In this document: piece after piece, positions 1 to 4,805 of the stretch | Layout: every line of letters begins with the position of its first letter | How positions within the stretch are numbered: position 1 is the stretch's first letter | Source of the DNA: Methanobrevibacter sp. | GTDB taxonomy: Archaea > Methanobacteriota > Methanobacteria > Methanobacteriales > Methanobacteriaceae | Assembly: GCA_017646885.1 (NCBI GenBank) | Contig: JAGCLR010000295.1 | Location: 1 to 5,624, forward strand | Direction: 5' to 3' | DNA: 5,624 bases | Made by a program: the position numbers and the translations under genes | The notes under the pieces: model-generated | What the model saw: only the letters and a program-made list of their open reading frames with translations | Database searches by the model: none | Told to the model about the DNA's origin: nothing

Positions 1-114
1 TGCAAATACGGTTACGGTACCAAGTTCCTTCTTAATTACTTCCATGCTCACAACGGAGCCTTCCTGATATTCAATCAAACTTTCCATTTCAATTGGTTTT
101 CCTTTTAAATCCAT
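1..114 (-). CDS. Small cupin-domain protein, N-terminal 38 residues only (runs off left edge)
   Basis: The reverse strand opens with ATG at 114 and stays open to the window edge, giving 38 codons that begin MDLKGKPIEMESLIEYQEGS. A strong ribosome binding site (AAAGGAG, about 8 nt before the ATG) fixes the start. The opening, a short polar lead, then a 'hydrophobic-EYQEGSVVS' strand and a 'GTVTVFA' strand, resembles small single-domain cupins of anaerobes and methanogens, whose metal-binding histidines come later, here outside the window. Small cupins bind metals or small ligands and have no one reaction, so no function is assigned. It lies 106 bp downstream of hcp on the same strand and could be co-transcribed with it or use its own promoter near the tandem repeat at 159-188. 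The family call rests on resemblance of a short N-terminus and is moderately sure; that the gene is real is much surer. Confidence 0.7.
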   Translation of the reverse strand, partial: MDLKGKPIEMESLIEYQEGSVVSMEVIKKELGTVTVFA

Positions 115-158
115 AGTAATTTCTCCTTTCAATTGATTTTAGTGAATTTTAATTAATG

Positions 159-188
159 TATTTAGATATTTGCTATTTAGATATTTGA
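159..188. repeat. Two tandem 15-bp repeats in the hcp-cupin gap
   Basis: Plus-strand unit TATTTAGATATTTG followed by C (159-173) or A (174-188): 14 of 15 bases are identical between the two adjacent copies. Read on the cupin strand, each unit is CAAATATCTAAATA, resembling a BRE followed by a weak TATA element. It lies 45-74 nt before the cupin ATG. It could be a duplicated promoter element, a regulator site or chance in AT-rich DNA. Confidence 0.6.
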
Positions 189-194
189 TTTTTT

Positions 195-208
195 AAAAAT
201 AAAATATT
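195..208 (-). terminator. U-rich tract after hcp, possible terminator
   Basis: Read on the minus strand just after the hcp stop, the transcript would carry the U-rich run ATATTTTATTTTT. Archaeal termination commonly uses such oligo-U tracts without a hairpin. The run is interrupted, so partial read-through into the cupin gene is equally possible. Confidence 0.35.
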
Positions 209-220
209 ATGGGAAATTTA

Positions 221-1516
221 TCACATGATCTTTTTAATGTCTTCTTTTGGAGTTGAAACAGGAGTCAAATTGTAGTTTCCAACCAATACATTTAAGATAT
301 CCTCATTAGCCCATGCAGGAAGAACAGGTCCAATGAACATGTCGGTTTTTCCAAGGTAGAGCAAAGTCCAGAGAATAGCTGCTGCTTTCTGTTCCATCCA
401 GCTTAAGACTATGGTAAGAGGTAACTCATTTAATTCCATTTCAAACAAGTCACATAAAGCAATAGCAAGATCAATAGCTACAATTGCATCATTGCACTGA
501 CCTAAGTCCAACAATCTTGGAATTCCTTCAATGTCCCCTAAGTCGAGGTCATTGAATCTGAACTTATTGCAAGCTAAAGTCAATACAATGGTATCTTCAG
601 GCAATTCCTGTACAAACTCTCTGTAATAATTCATTCTTGGATTTGGAGTATCACATCCAGCTACTAAGAAGAATCTTTTTATTTTACCAGCAAGCACTAA
701 TTCCTTGATTTGAGGTGCTAAAGATAAAATAGTGCTTAATCCGAAACCAGTGGTAACTGTAGAAAGTTCTTCTGCTTCAGGGCCACCTAATTCAATAGCT
801 TTATCAATCAATGGCTTAAAGTCATAACCTTCAATTACAGTTGCTCCAGGGACCTTTACAATATCCATAGTAAATAACCTGTCAGCATATTCATCCTTAG
901 GAATCAATACACAATTGGTAGTTCCTAAAATAGCTGCATTATACTCTGAAAAGATTTTCTTTTGATCAATCCATGCTCCGCCGATTTGGCCTGCCAATGA
1001 TTCATATTTGGCAAGTTCAGGGTAACCATGAGCAGGGAGCATTTCACTATGAGTGTAAACCTTTACACCAGTGCCTTCGGTTTGCTTTAACAATTCTTCC
1101 AATGCCAATAGATCGTGACCGGTTACAATGATTGCAGGTCCTCCTTGAGCACCTACTTTAACTTCAGCAGGTACAGGTTCGCCGAACCTTTCAATGTGGG
1201 CTTCTTTAAGCATTTTCATTACTTTAAAGTTAGCTTCTCCAGCATCAAGACCTAATTGGATAAGGTCTCCTGCATCGAAGTTTACATTGGTTAAAGTTGA
1301 GTATAAACCTTTAGTCAAGAATTCATCCACTTCTTCATCTCTTGCACCTAATTCGTTTGCATGATAATTGTAAGCAGAAATTCCTTTCATTGCAAAAATC
1401 AAATTGTCTTGAAGTCTTGCAACAAGAGCATCCTTACCACATACGCCTTTTGCAGTACAAGCACTGCCTCTAGCAGTTTGGGAACATTGATAACAAAACA
1501 TATTGAAATCGCTCAT
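221..1516 (-). CDS. hcp: Hybrid cluster protein (NO / hydroxylamine reductase), class III short form
   Basis: 431 aa, cytoplasmic Fe-S protein that reduces nitric oxide to N2O (and hydroxylamine to ammonia in vitro), protecting anaerobes from nitrosative stress. The N-terminal cubane motif is C8-x2-C11-x8-C20-x5-C26 ([20 protein letters not shown]). By comparison with Desulfovibrio Hcp, all ligands of the hybrid Fe-S-O cluster appear present: H134 (TGHD), E158 ([11 protein letters not shown]), C202 (TTNCV), the persulfide cysteine C288 (AGCDTPNP), C316 (LACNKF), C341 (LGQCND) and E375 (SWMEQK), with K377 beside it. The length is about 110 aa below the usual ~550; the missing part is the helical insert after the N-terminal cysteines, as in archaeal and Thermotoga class III proteins. 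Start chosen at ATG 1516, not the in-frame GTG at 1525, because AGGATGTG sits 6 nt upstream. No Hcr-type reductase lies nearby, so the electron donor is unknown. It diverges from the trmB-type regulator. Confidence 0.95.
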   Translation of the reverse strand: MSDFNMFCYQCSQTARGSACTAKGVCGKDALVARLQDNLIFAMKGISAYNYHANELGARDEEVDEFLTKGLYSTLTNVNFDAGDLIQLGLDAGEANFKVMKMLKEAHIERFGEPVPAEVKVGAQGGPAIIVTGHDLLALEELLKQTEGTGVKVYTHSEMLPAHGYPELAKYESLAGQIGGAWIDQKKIFSEYNAAILGTTNCVLIPKDEYADRLFTMDIVKVPGATVIEGYDFKPLIDKAIELGGPEAEELSTVTTGFGLSTILSLAPQIKELVLAGKIKRFFLVAGCDTPNPRMNYYREFVQELPEDTIVLTLACNKFRFNDLDLGDIEGIPRLLDLGQCNDAIVAIDLAIALCDLFEMELNELPLTIVLSWMEQKAAAILWTLLYLGKTDMFIGPVLPAWANEDILNVLVGNYNLTPVSTPKEDIKKIM

Positions 1517-1522
1517 AATAAA

Positions 1523-1530
1523 CACATCCT
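1523..1530 (-). promoter_or_regulatory. hcp ribosome binding site deciding the start
   Basis: On the minus strand AGGATGTG matches the archaeal Shine-Dalgarno AGGAGGTG at 7 of 8 bases, with a 6-nt spacer to the ATG at 1516. The alternative GTG (1525-1523) lies inside this site, which argues against its use. Confidence 0.7.
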
Positions 1531-1577
1531 TTTTTTAATAAATTCAAATTTAATTTCATACATCGATTAAAGGAAAA

Positions 1578-1594
1578 ATAGAAATTTTTTCTAT
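1578..1594. repeat. Palindrome ATAGAAA-TTT-TTTCTAT in the hcp leader
   Basis: Perfect 7-bp inverted repeat with a 3-nt spacer. With the TATA box at 1634-1642 the hcp transcript should start near 1611-1613, so this palindrome falls about 20-35 nt inside the transcribed leader and 62 nt before the ATG. That position suits a roadblock operator or a weak RNA hairpin. Direct copies of ATTAAAGG flank it at 1566-1573 and 1612-1619. Confidence 0.5.
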
Positions 1595-1633
1595 CTTTTT
1601 TCCCTTGTGTAATTAAAGGTATTTCTCATAGTG

Positions 1634-1652
1634 CTTATAAAGATTTTGTAAC
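1634..1652 (-). promoter_or_regulatory. hcp promoter (BRE + TATA box)
   Basis: Minus strand GTTACAAAAT (BRE region, 1652-1643) followed by CTTTATAAG (TATA, 1642-1634). Start of transcription is predicted about 25 nt further, near 1611-1613, leaving a leader of about 95 nt before the hcp ATG. The leader is long for an archaeal gene, so a second, closer promoter cannot be excluded. Confidence 0.6.
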
Positions 1653-1675
1653 TAGTACAGGGTAAAAAGTAACAA
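1648..1675. repeat. GTA-N4 heptad repeat, four units
   Basis: GTA occurs at 1648, 1655, 1662 and 1669, exactly 7 bp apart, filling the space between the two promoters; the first and last copies extend to GTAAC. It may be a set of half-sites for the regulator encoded at 1756. Confidence 0.5.
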
Positions 1676-1688
1676 AATATTTATAAAA
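1669..1688 (+). promoter_or_regulatory. trmB promoter (BRE + TATA box)
   Basis: GTAACAAAATA (BRE region) followed by TTTATAAAA (1680-1688). Transcription should begin near 1708-1712, giving a leader of about 45 nt. Its upstream part overlaps the inverted repeat and the last GTA heptad, which fits autoregulation. Confidence 0.6.
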
Positions 1689-1755
1689 CAATTTTAATAA
1701 GTAAAATATAAGAAAAGATTATTATCTAATTTAAAATTATTTAAAGAGGGAAAAT

Positions 1756-2568
1756 ATGGAATCCATTATAGAATCTTTGGAAAAATTCGGACTAACAAGA
1801 TACGAAGCGAAAGCATACATAGGAATGACCAATATAATATCAGGAAAAGCTGAAGAAATAGCTAGGACATCAGAGATTCCAAGATCCAAAATCTACAATA
1901 CCCTAAAGCAATTGGATAAGAAAGGATTCATTACAATAACCCATACAAGACCTCTTGAATACCATGTCGTGCCTCCAAATGAAATATTTAAAATGAAGAA
2001 GGAAGAACTTGTTAAAGAGCTTGAATCTTCCGAAGAGAAATTGGATGAAATATATAATGACAACATATCTGAAATTCAAGCTCCAGTTTGGCTAATCAAA
2101 ACAAGTGAGAATATTATCAATAAAGAGATTGAGATTGTTAAGAGGGCTCGTAAATCAATCAATATGAGAATAGGATTCCTCCTTGAAGGTGAAGGGGAAG
2201 CACTTATCAAAGCATTCAAAGAGCTTCCAAGAGGGATTCCTATAAAGATTCTTGCAACACCTGAATGTTACATAAATGGTGAAAAATTGGAAATCATCAA
2301 GATGTTTGAAGAAGCCAAATTGGATAATATGGAAATTATCGAAACAGACATCAAATTTGTTAAGATAGTTATAAGAGATGGGAAAGAGCTCTTCCGTACA
2401 ATCGTGAAATTTACTGGAGAAGAGAAATCTGTTCTGCCTGAAACATCAGTAGGGGTGCAAAACAGATATGAAGACATTTGCAAAAACTTTGATGAACGTT
2501 TCTTAAATCAGTTCAATAAAATTAAGAATAAAGAAAAAAAGGGAAATAATAAAAATAAAGTAAAATAG
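1756..2568 (+). CDS. TrmB-family transcriptional regulator
   Basis: 270 aa cytoplasmic DNA-binding protein. Residues 1-75 form the TrmB winged helix-turn-helix: the family hallmark L8-xx-FGLTRYEAKAY (8-21), then recognition helix IPRSKIYNTLKQLDKKGFI (41-59) and wing ending EYHVVPPNEIF (68-78). Residues 79-100 (MKKEELVKELESSEEKLDEI) look like the dimerising coiled coil. Residues 108-250 match in layout the C-terminal effector domain with a PLD-like fold, starting VWLIKTSENI. The tail from 255 is lysine/asparagine rich. TrmB proteins respond to sugars in Thermococcales, but many relatives have other or unknown effectors, and I see nothing naming one here. The ATG at 1756 follows AAAGAGGG with a 5-nt spacer. 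It is divergent from hcp and shares a mirrored promoter region with it, so control of hcp and of itself is the likely job. Its 3' end converges with the MFS gene 21 bp away. Confidence 0.9.
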   Translation: MESIIESLEKFGLTRYEAKAYIGMTNIISGKAEEIARTSEIPRSKIYNTLKQLDKKGFITITHTRPLEYHVVPPNEIFKMKKEELVKELESSEEKLDEIYNDNISEIQAPVWLIKTSENIINKEIEIVKRARKSINMRIGFLLEGEGEALIKAFKELPRGIPIKILATPECYINGEKLEIIKMFEEAKLDNMEIIETDIKFVKIVIRDGKELFRTIVKFTGEEKSVLPETSVGVQNRYEDICKNFDERFLNQFNKIKNKEKKGNNKNKVK

Positions 2569-2589
2569 GATGAAAAAAAGTTAAAAAAA
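2534..2589 (-). terminator. Triple oligo-U terminator of the MFS gene
   Basis: Read on the minus strand, three separate runs of exactly seven T follow the MFS stop codon: 2589-2583 (directly after the stop), 2579-2573 and 2540-2534. This is the classic archaeal U-tract terminator. The last run lies inside the 3' end of the convergent trmB gene. No comparable T-run is seen on the plus strand after trmB, so trmB transcripts may extend antisense into the MFS gene. Confidence 0.65.
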
Positions 2590-3786
2590 TTAATTATCTG
2601 CTTCGTAAAAAGGATTTCTTGAAGATAGCCAAACGATTAAAGCCATTAATGAAATGAAAATGGTTCCCATCATGACATATGCCCATCCTCCTTGTGACCA
2701 TAAAAATGAAGCCAATGCACTTCCAACTGCTCCAAAGAGGAAATTGTTGACAACAAATACAGTATTCAATCGACTGCGCTCTTCATTGGACAAAGCAAAT
2801 AATCTTGCTTGAGACAATACGGATATTCCTTGTACAGCTACTGAAAATACAGCTGCAATGATAACAATAGCTAAAATGGAATCAGGGAATAGATATCCTC
2901 CAATCATTGATATGAGGCTAATTATTATAAACACTCCTAAAGCAGGAACACTTAAACCCTTATCCTGCAATTTTCCAAGACCTATTCCAAACACTGCAGC
3001 AGTGAGCCCTGCCAAACTGACAAGCCCTATCTGGAAAGTACTGTAATTATAAGGTTCTGCTGACAATAGGAATGTCAAGGAAGTCCAGAATATATTGAAT
3101 ACTAGACCAAATATCAATCCGCTGTGCAACAATATTCTGAATAATGTCTTATGTCTTTTGAATGTTGTGAATACACTGAATATAAGCCCTTTATAGGACT
3201 CAAGCTTATTTTTCCTTGGGATTTCAGGCAAGACATATATTATGACCAAAGCCATTATCAAGTTTAAAACAGCTGCTATTATGTATACAGATCTCCATCC
3301 CCATAGCCCTGCAATGATACCGCTTGCAAATCTTGAAAACAATATTCCTGCAGTTATTCCTGAGGAAACGATTCCAACTATATGTCCACGCTCTTCCTCT
3401 TTGCTTAAGTCACCTGCAAGAGGCAATATGATCTGTCCTGAGATTGTAACTATTCCCATGCTGAATAAGGATAGGGACAATATTATGAAAGAAGGAGATA
3501 ATGCACATGAAATCAATGCAATAACTGACAATGCCATTACAATGCTTATCAATCTTTTTCTGCGTACAAAGTCCCCTAATGGAACAATGAATAATATGCC
3601 TATTGCATATCCTATTTGAGTTGCAGTGATCAATAATCCGCCACTTGCTGCAGAAAGTCCAAAGCCGTTGGTAATTTGCACCAGGAGAGGTTGAGCCCAA
3701 TACAAATTACCTATAGCAAGACCAGAGCATATTGCAAACAAGCCTGCTAAAAAGGTAGTCATCTGAACTGCTTTTTCACTATTCAT
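2590..3786 (-). CDS. MFS (major facilitator) efflux transporter, 12 TM
   Basis: 398 aa integral membrane protein, the normal length for the family, with about 12 hydrophobic segments in two halves split by a charged loop near 188-215. TM1 carries NLYWAQPLL (27-35), typical of YgaY-like drug/sugar efflux proteins. MFS motif A lies in loop 2-3 as G71-D-F-V-RRK (71-77), with a degenerate counterpart GKLQDKG at 271-277. Loop 4-5 has DLSKEEERGHIVG (126-138). TM5 lacks the Gly-Pro of antiporter motif C (GIVSSGITAGILF instead), so proton/drug antiport is plausible but not shown by that motif. A conserved-looking NEERSRLNTVF lies at 334-344. Start ATG 3786 follows AAAGGAG at 8 nt. It lies 76 bp downstream of the tautomerase on the same strand, suggesting joint control and export of a toxic or reactive compound. 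The substrate cannot be read from sequence. Confidence 0.9.
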   Translation of the reverse strand: MNSEKAVQMTTFLAGLFAICSGLAIGNLYWAQPLLVQITNGFGLSAASGGLLITATQIGYAIGILFIVPLGDFVRRKRLISIVMALSVIALISCALSPSFIILSLSLFSMGIVTISGQIILPLAGDLSKEEERGHIVGIVSSGITAGILFSRFASGIIAGLWGWRSVYIIAAVLNLIMALVIIYVLPEIPRKNKLESYKGLIFSVFTTFKRHKTLFRILLHSGLIFGLVFNIFWTSLTFLLSAEPYNYSTFQIGLVSLAGLTAAVFGIGLGKLQDKGLSVPALGVFIIISLISMIGGYLFPDSILAIVIIAAVFSVAVQGISVLSQARLFALSNEERSRLNTVFVVNNFLFGAVGSALASFLWSQGGWAYVMMGTIFISLMALIVWLSSRNPFYEADN

Positions 3787-3842
3787 CTACAAATCTCCTT
3801 TATCAAAATATCTTAAATTATGGAAATCAATGGAAAATATCC

Positions 3843-3853
3843 ATTTATAAAAA
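3843..3853 (-). promoter_or_regulatory. Possible MFS promoter (TATA box)
   Basis: Minus strand TTTTTATAAAT directly after the tautomerase stop. A start near 3820-3825 would give a leader of about 35 nt carrying the AAAGGAG site. The repeated ATGGAAA at 3820-3826 and 3830-3836 falls around the predicted start, a place where a repressor could act. Co-transcription from the tautomerase promoter is the alternative. Confidence 0.4.
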
Positions 3854-3862
3854 TGAAAAATC

Positions 3863-4051
3863 TTAGTATTCCTGATTGCTTAAAAGAACTCCGCCAACAC
3901 CGACATTATCGGTTTTCCTTTCATTGAAAAGTACGTAAATCATTTCAATTGGTAAACCTGTTACTCTTGATGCAGATTCTGCGAATTCTTTAGCTAAAAT
4001 TTCTTTTTGTTCTTTTTCTAATTCTACAATATCAAAACTAATTACTGGCAT
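3863..4051 (-). CDS. 4-oxalocrotonate tautomerase family protein, DmpI-like
   Basis: 62 aa, the size of the tautomerase superfamily subunit, which forms hexamers and uses the N-terminal proline (exposed after Met removal) as catalytic base for keto-enol shifts. The start MPVISFDIVELEKEQKE is chosen because Pro must follow Met. The SD GGAGATGA lies 4 nt upstream, and a perfect TATA box sits at 4107-4100; an upstream extension to 4156 would run across that promoter. The C-terminal turn NVGVGG (49-54) matches the family's GxGG element. Compared with the classical Pseudomonas enzyme, the catalytic Arg11 and Arg39 appear replaced (a one-residue-shorter loop with Leu/Glu; Tyr in MIYVLF), so the muconate substrate is unlikely and the reaction is unknown. 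It is followed by the MFS gene and divergent from the HxlR-type regulator, probably as one regulated unit. Confidence 0.85.
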   Translation of the reverse strand: MPVISFDIVELEKEQKEILAKEFAESASRVTGLPIEMIYVLFNERKTDNVGVGGVLLSNQEY

Positions 4052-4055
4052 TTTT

Positions 4056-4063
4056 TCATCTCC
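4056..4063 (-). promoter_or_regulatory. Tautomerase ribosome binding site deciding the start
   Basis: Minus strand GGAGATGA matches GGAGGTGA at 7 of 8 bases, 4 nt before the ATG of MPVIS. This supports the short 62-aa form over a longer reading from 4156. Confidence 0.75.
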
Positions 4064-4099
4064 AAATAAGTTAATTCCAATTAAAAGTTTAAAGTTCAG

Positions 4100-4115
4100 T
4101 ATATAAATCTTTAAT
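4100..4115 (-). promoter_or_regulatory. Tautomerase promoter (TATA box)
   Basis: Minus strand TTTATATA (4107-4100) is the textbook archaeal TATA sequence, preceded by TTAAAGA as the BRE region. The predicted start near 4078-4080 gives a leader of about 28 nt. The start falls in a second small palindrome, TTAATT-CC-AATTAA (4071-4084). Confidence 0.75.
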
Positions 4116-4131
4116 GTGGCATCAATGCCAC
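4116..4131. promoter_or_regulatory. Perfect 16-bp palindrome, candidate HxlR operator
   Basis: GTGGCAT-CA-ATGCCAC: 7-bp arms with a 2-bp spacer, GC-richer than its surroundings, directly upstream of the tautomerase BRE/TATA and between the tautomerase and the divergent HxlR-type gene. HxlR proteins are winged-helix dimers that bind such inverted repeats next to divergent targets. Assignment to this regulator is inferred from position. Confidence 0.7.
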
Positions 4132-4237
4132 CTTTTAGAAATAAATGATTTTCCATACTTATTCTTAAAAATTAATTGATTCTGATTTGATTTGCAGATT
4201 AGAAAACTTAAAGGTGTTTAAAATCCAATATTTAAAT

Positions 4238-4645
4238 ATGGATGAAAGAAAACTGAATTACTATGAAAAGAAGTATGAAAGAAATCCTGTTGAGGATGCA
4301 GTGAAATACCTCAGCAACAAATGGACATTGCATATATTGCGAGACTTGTTTTTAGGAAAAAGCCATTTCAATGAATTTCAAACCAATAGGAAAACATTGG
4401 ATAACAAATCATTGTCCAGATGTCTTAAAACAATGGAAACAAACGGTTTAATCTATAAAAAGATAGATGAGGAAGAGCCTAAGAATACAGAATATTTCCT
4501 AACTGAAAAGGGAAAATCATTCAATAAGGTCTTTTATGAATTGCTATTGTTTGCTATTGAAAATGATAAGGACAACGAACACTATTCAGAACATGCTAAA
4601 AATGAATTAAAGGAAATGTATAAGGAAATTTTGCAGATTGAATGA
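4238..4645 (+). CDS. HxlR-family winged-helix transcriptional regulator
   Basis: 135 aa, the usual HxlR length. The family signature begins at NPVEDAVKYLSNKWTLHILR (16-35) and goes on DLFLGKSHFNEF; the helix LDNKSLSRCLKTMETNGLI (54-72) is the recognition helix, followed by a wing (YKKIDEEEPKNTEYFLTEKGKS) and a helical C-terminal dimer region rich in charged residues. The cysteine that often precedes Pro in this family (CPVE), and senses quinones or aldehydes in some members, is Asn16 here; the only cysteine is C62 in the recognition helix. Start ATG 4238 is preferred over the in-frame TTG at 4187, because family similarity begins after it. It has no Shine-Dalgarno within reach, so the mRNA may be leaderless or start very close to the ATG. 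Likely represses the divergent tautomerase-MFS pair through the palindrome at 4116. Confidence 0.88.
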   Translation: MDERKLNYYEKKYERNPVEDAVKYLSNKWTLHILRDLFLGKSHFNEFQTNRKTLDNKSLSRCLKTMETNGLIYKKIDEEEPKNTEYFLTEKGKSFNKVFYELLLFAIENDKDNEHYSEHAKNELKEMYKEILQIE

Positions 4646-4685
4646 AAAAATAGATAAAAAAGTTAATAATGTTATAAAAAGTCAC

Positions 4686-4705
4686 GATAACTTAAAAAAA
4701 TTATC
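4686..4705. repeat. Imperfect inverted repeat upstream of the tyrA promoter
   Basis: GATAACTT-AAAA-AAATTATC pairs at 7 of 8 positions. It lies 9 bp before the tyrA TATA box, so it could be an operator, but the AT-rich composition makes chance likely. No T-run follows, so it is not a convincing terminator for the HxlR-type gene. Confidence 0.3.
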
Positions 4706-4724
4706 AAAAAGGATTAATATATAA
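4706..4724 (+). promoter_or_regulatory. tyrA promoter (BRE + TATA box)
   Basis: CAAAAAGG (BRE-like, 4705-4712) followed by TTAATATATAA (4714-4724). Transcription should start near 4745-4748, giving a leader of about 60 nt. A second AT-rich candidate, TTTTATAAAA at 4726-4735, would shorten the leader by about 10 nt. No oligo-T terminator separates this from the HxlR-type gene, so some read-through from it is possible. Confidence 0.5.
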
Positions 4725-4753
4725 TTTTATAAAAATAAGGATTGGAAAGTTTG

Positions 4754-4805
4754 ATGAAGAACTATTTGATATTACAATAATGCATGATGAATAATGGGGA
4801 TTTAA
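4754..4805 (+). other. Chain of three tiny ORFs in the tyrA leader
   Basis: ATG at 4754 encodes MKNYLILQ and stops at 4778-4780. The stop overlaps the next ATG as TAATG (ORF MHDE, 4780-4794), whose stop again overlaps an ATG as TAATG (ORF MGI, 4794-4805). The last TAA touches the tyrA ATG. Such overlaps permit translational coupling, but coding function is unproven and only a weak GGAA lies before the first ATG. Confidence 0.3.

Larger units (their letters stand above)
1633..1688. repeat. 20-bp imperfect inverted repeat forming mirrored divergent promoters
   Basis: Arms 1633-1652 and 1669-1688 match at 16 of 20 positions (inner 18: 16 of 18) around a 16-bp spacer. Each arm reads outward as GTNACAAAATNTTTATAA, so each contains a BRE and TATA box plus a GTNAC extension that is not part of the general promoter consensus. 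The symmetry would let one dimeric regulator bound in the middle contact both promoters; the divergently encoded TrmB protein is the obvious candidate. Confidence 0.65.

Noticed and set aside
1517..1525. Earlier GTG start for hcp giving three extra residues (MFI)
   Set aside because: The GTG lies inside the AGGATGTG ribosome binding site, which is correctly spaced for the ATG at 1516.
3242..3619. 125-residue plus-strand ORF and smaller ones inside the MFS, hcp and trmB genes
   Set aside because: Shadows of well-supported genes, with no family features or ribosome binding sites.
4052..4156. 35-residue N-terminal extension of the tautomerase
   Set aside because: It would bury the catalytic proline, and it runs across the palindrome and TATA box; the internal start has a strong SD.
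4187..4237. TTG-initiated 17-residue extension of the HxlR-type regulator
   Set aside because: No SD, atypical start codon and no resemblance to the family before Met at 4238.
4686..4705. Hairpin-type terminator after the HxlR-type gene
   Set aside because: The inverted repeat is AT-only in most of its stem and no T-run follows it on the plus strand.
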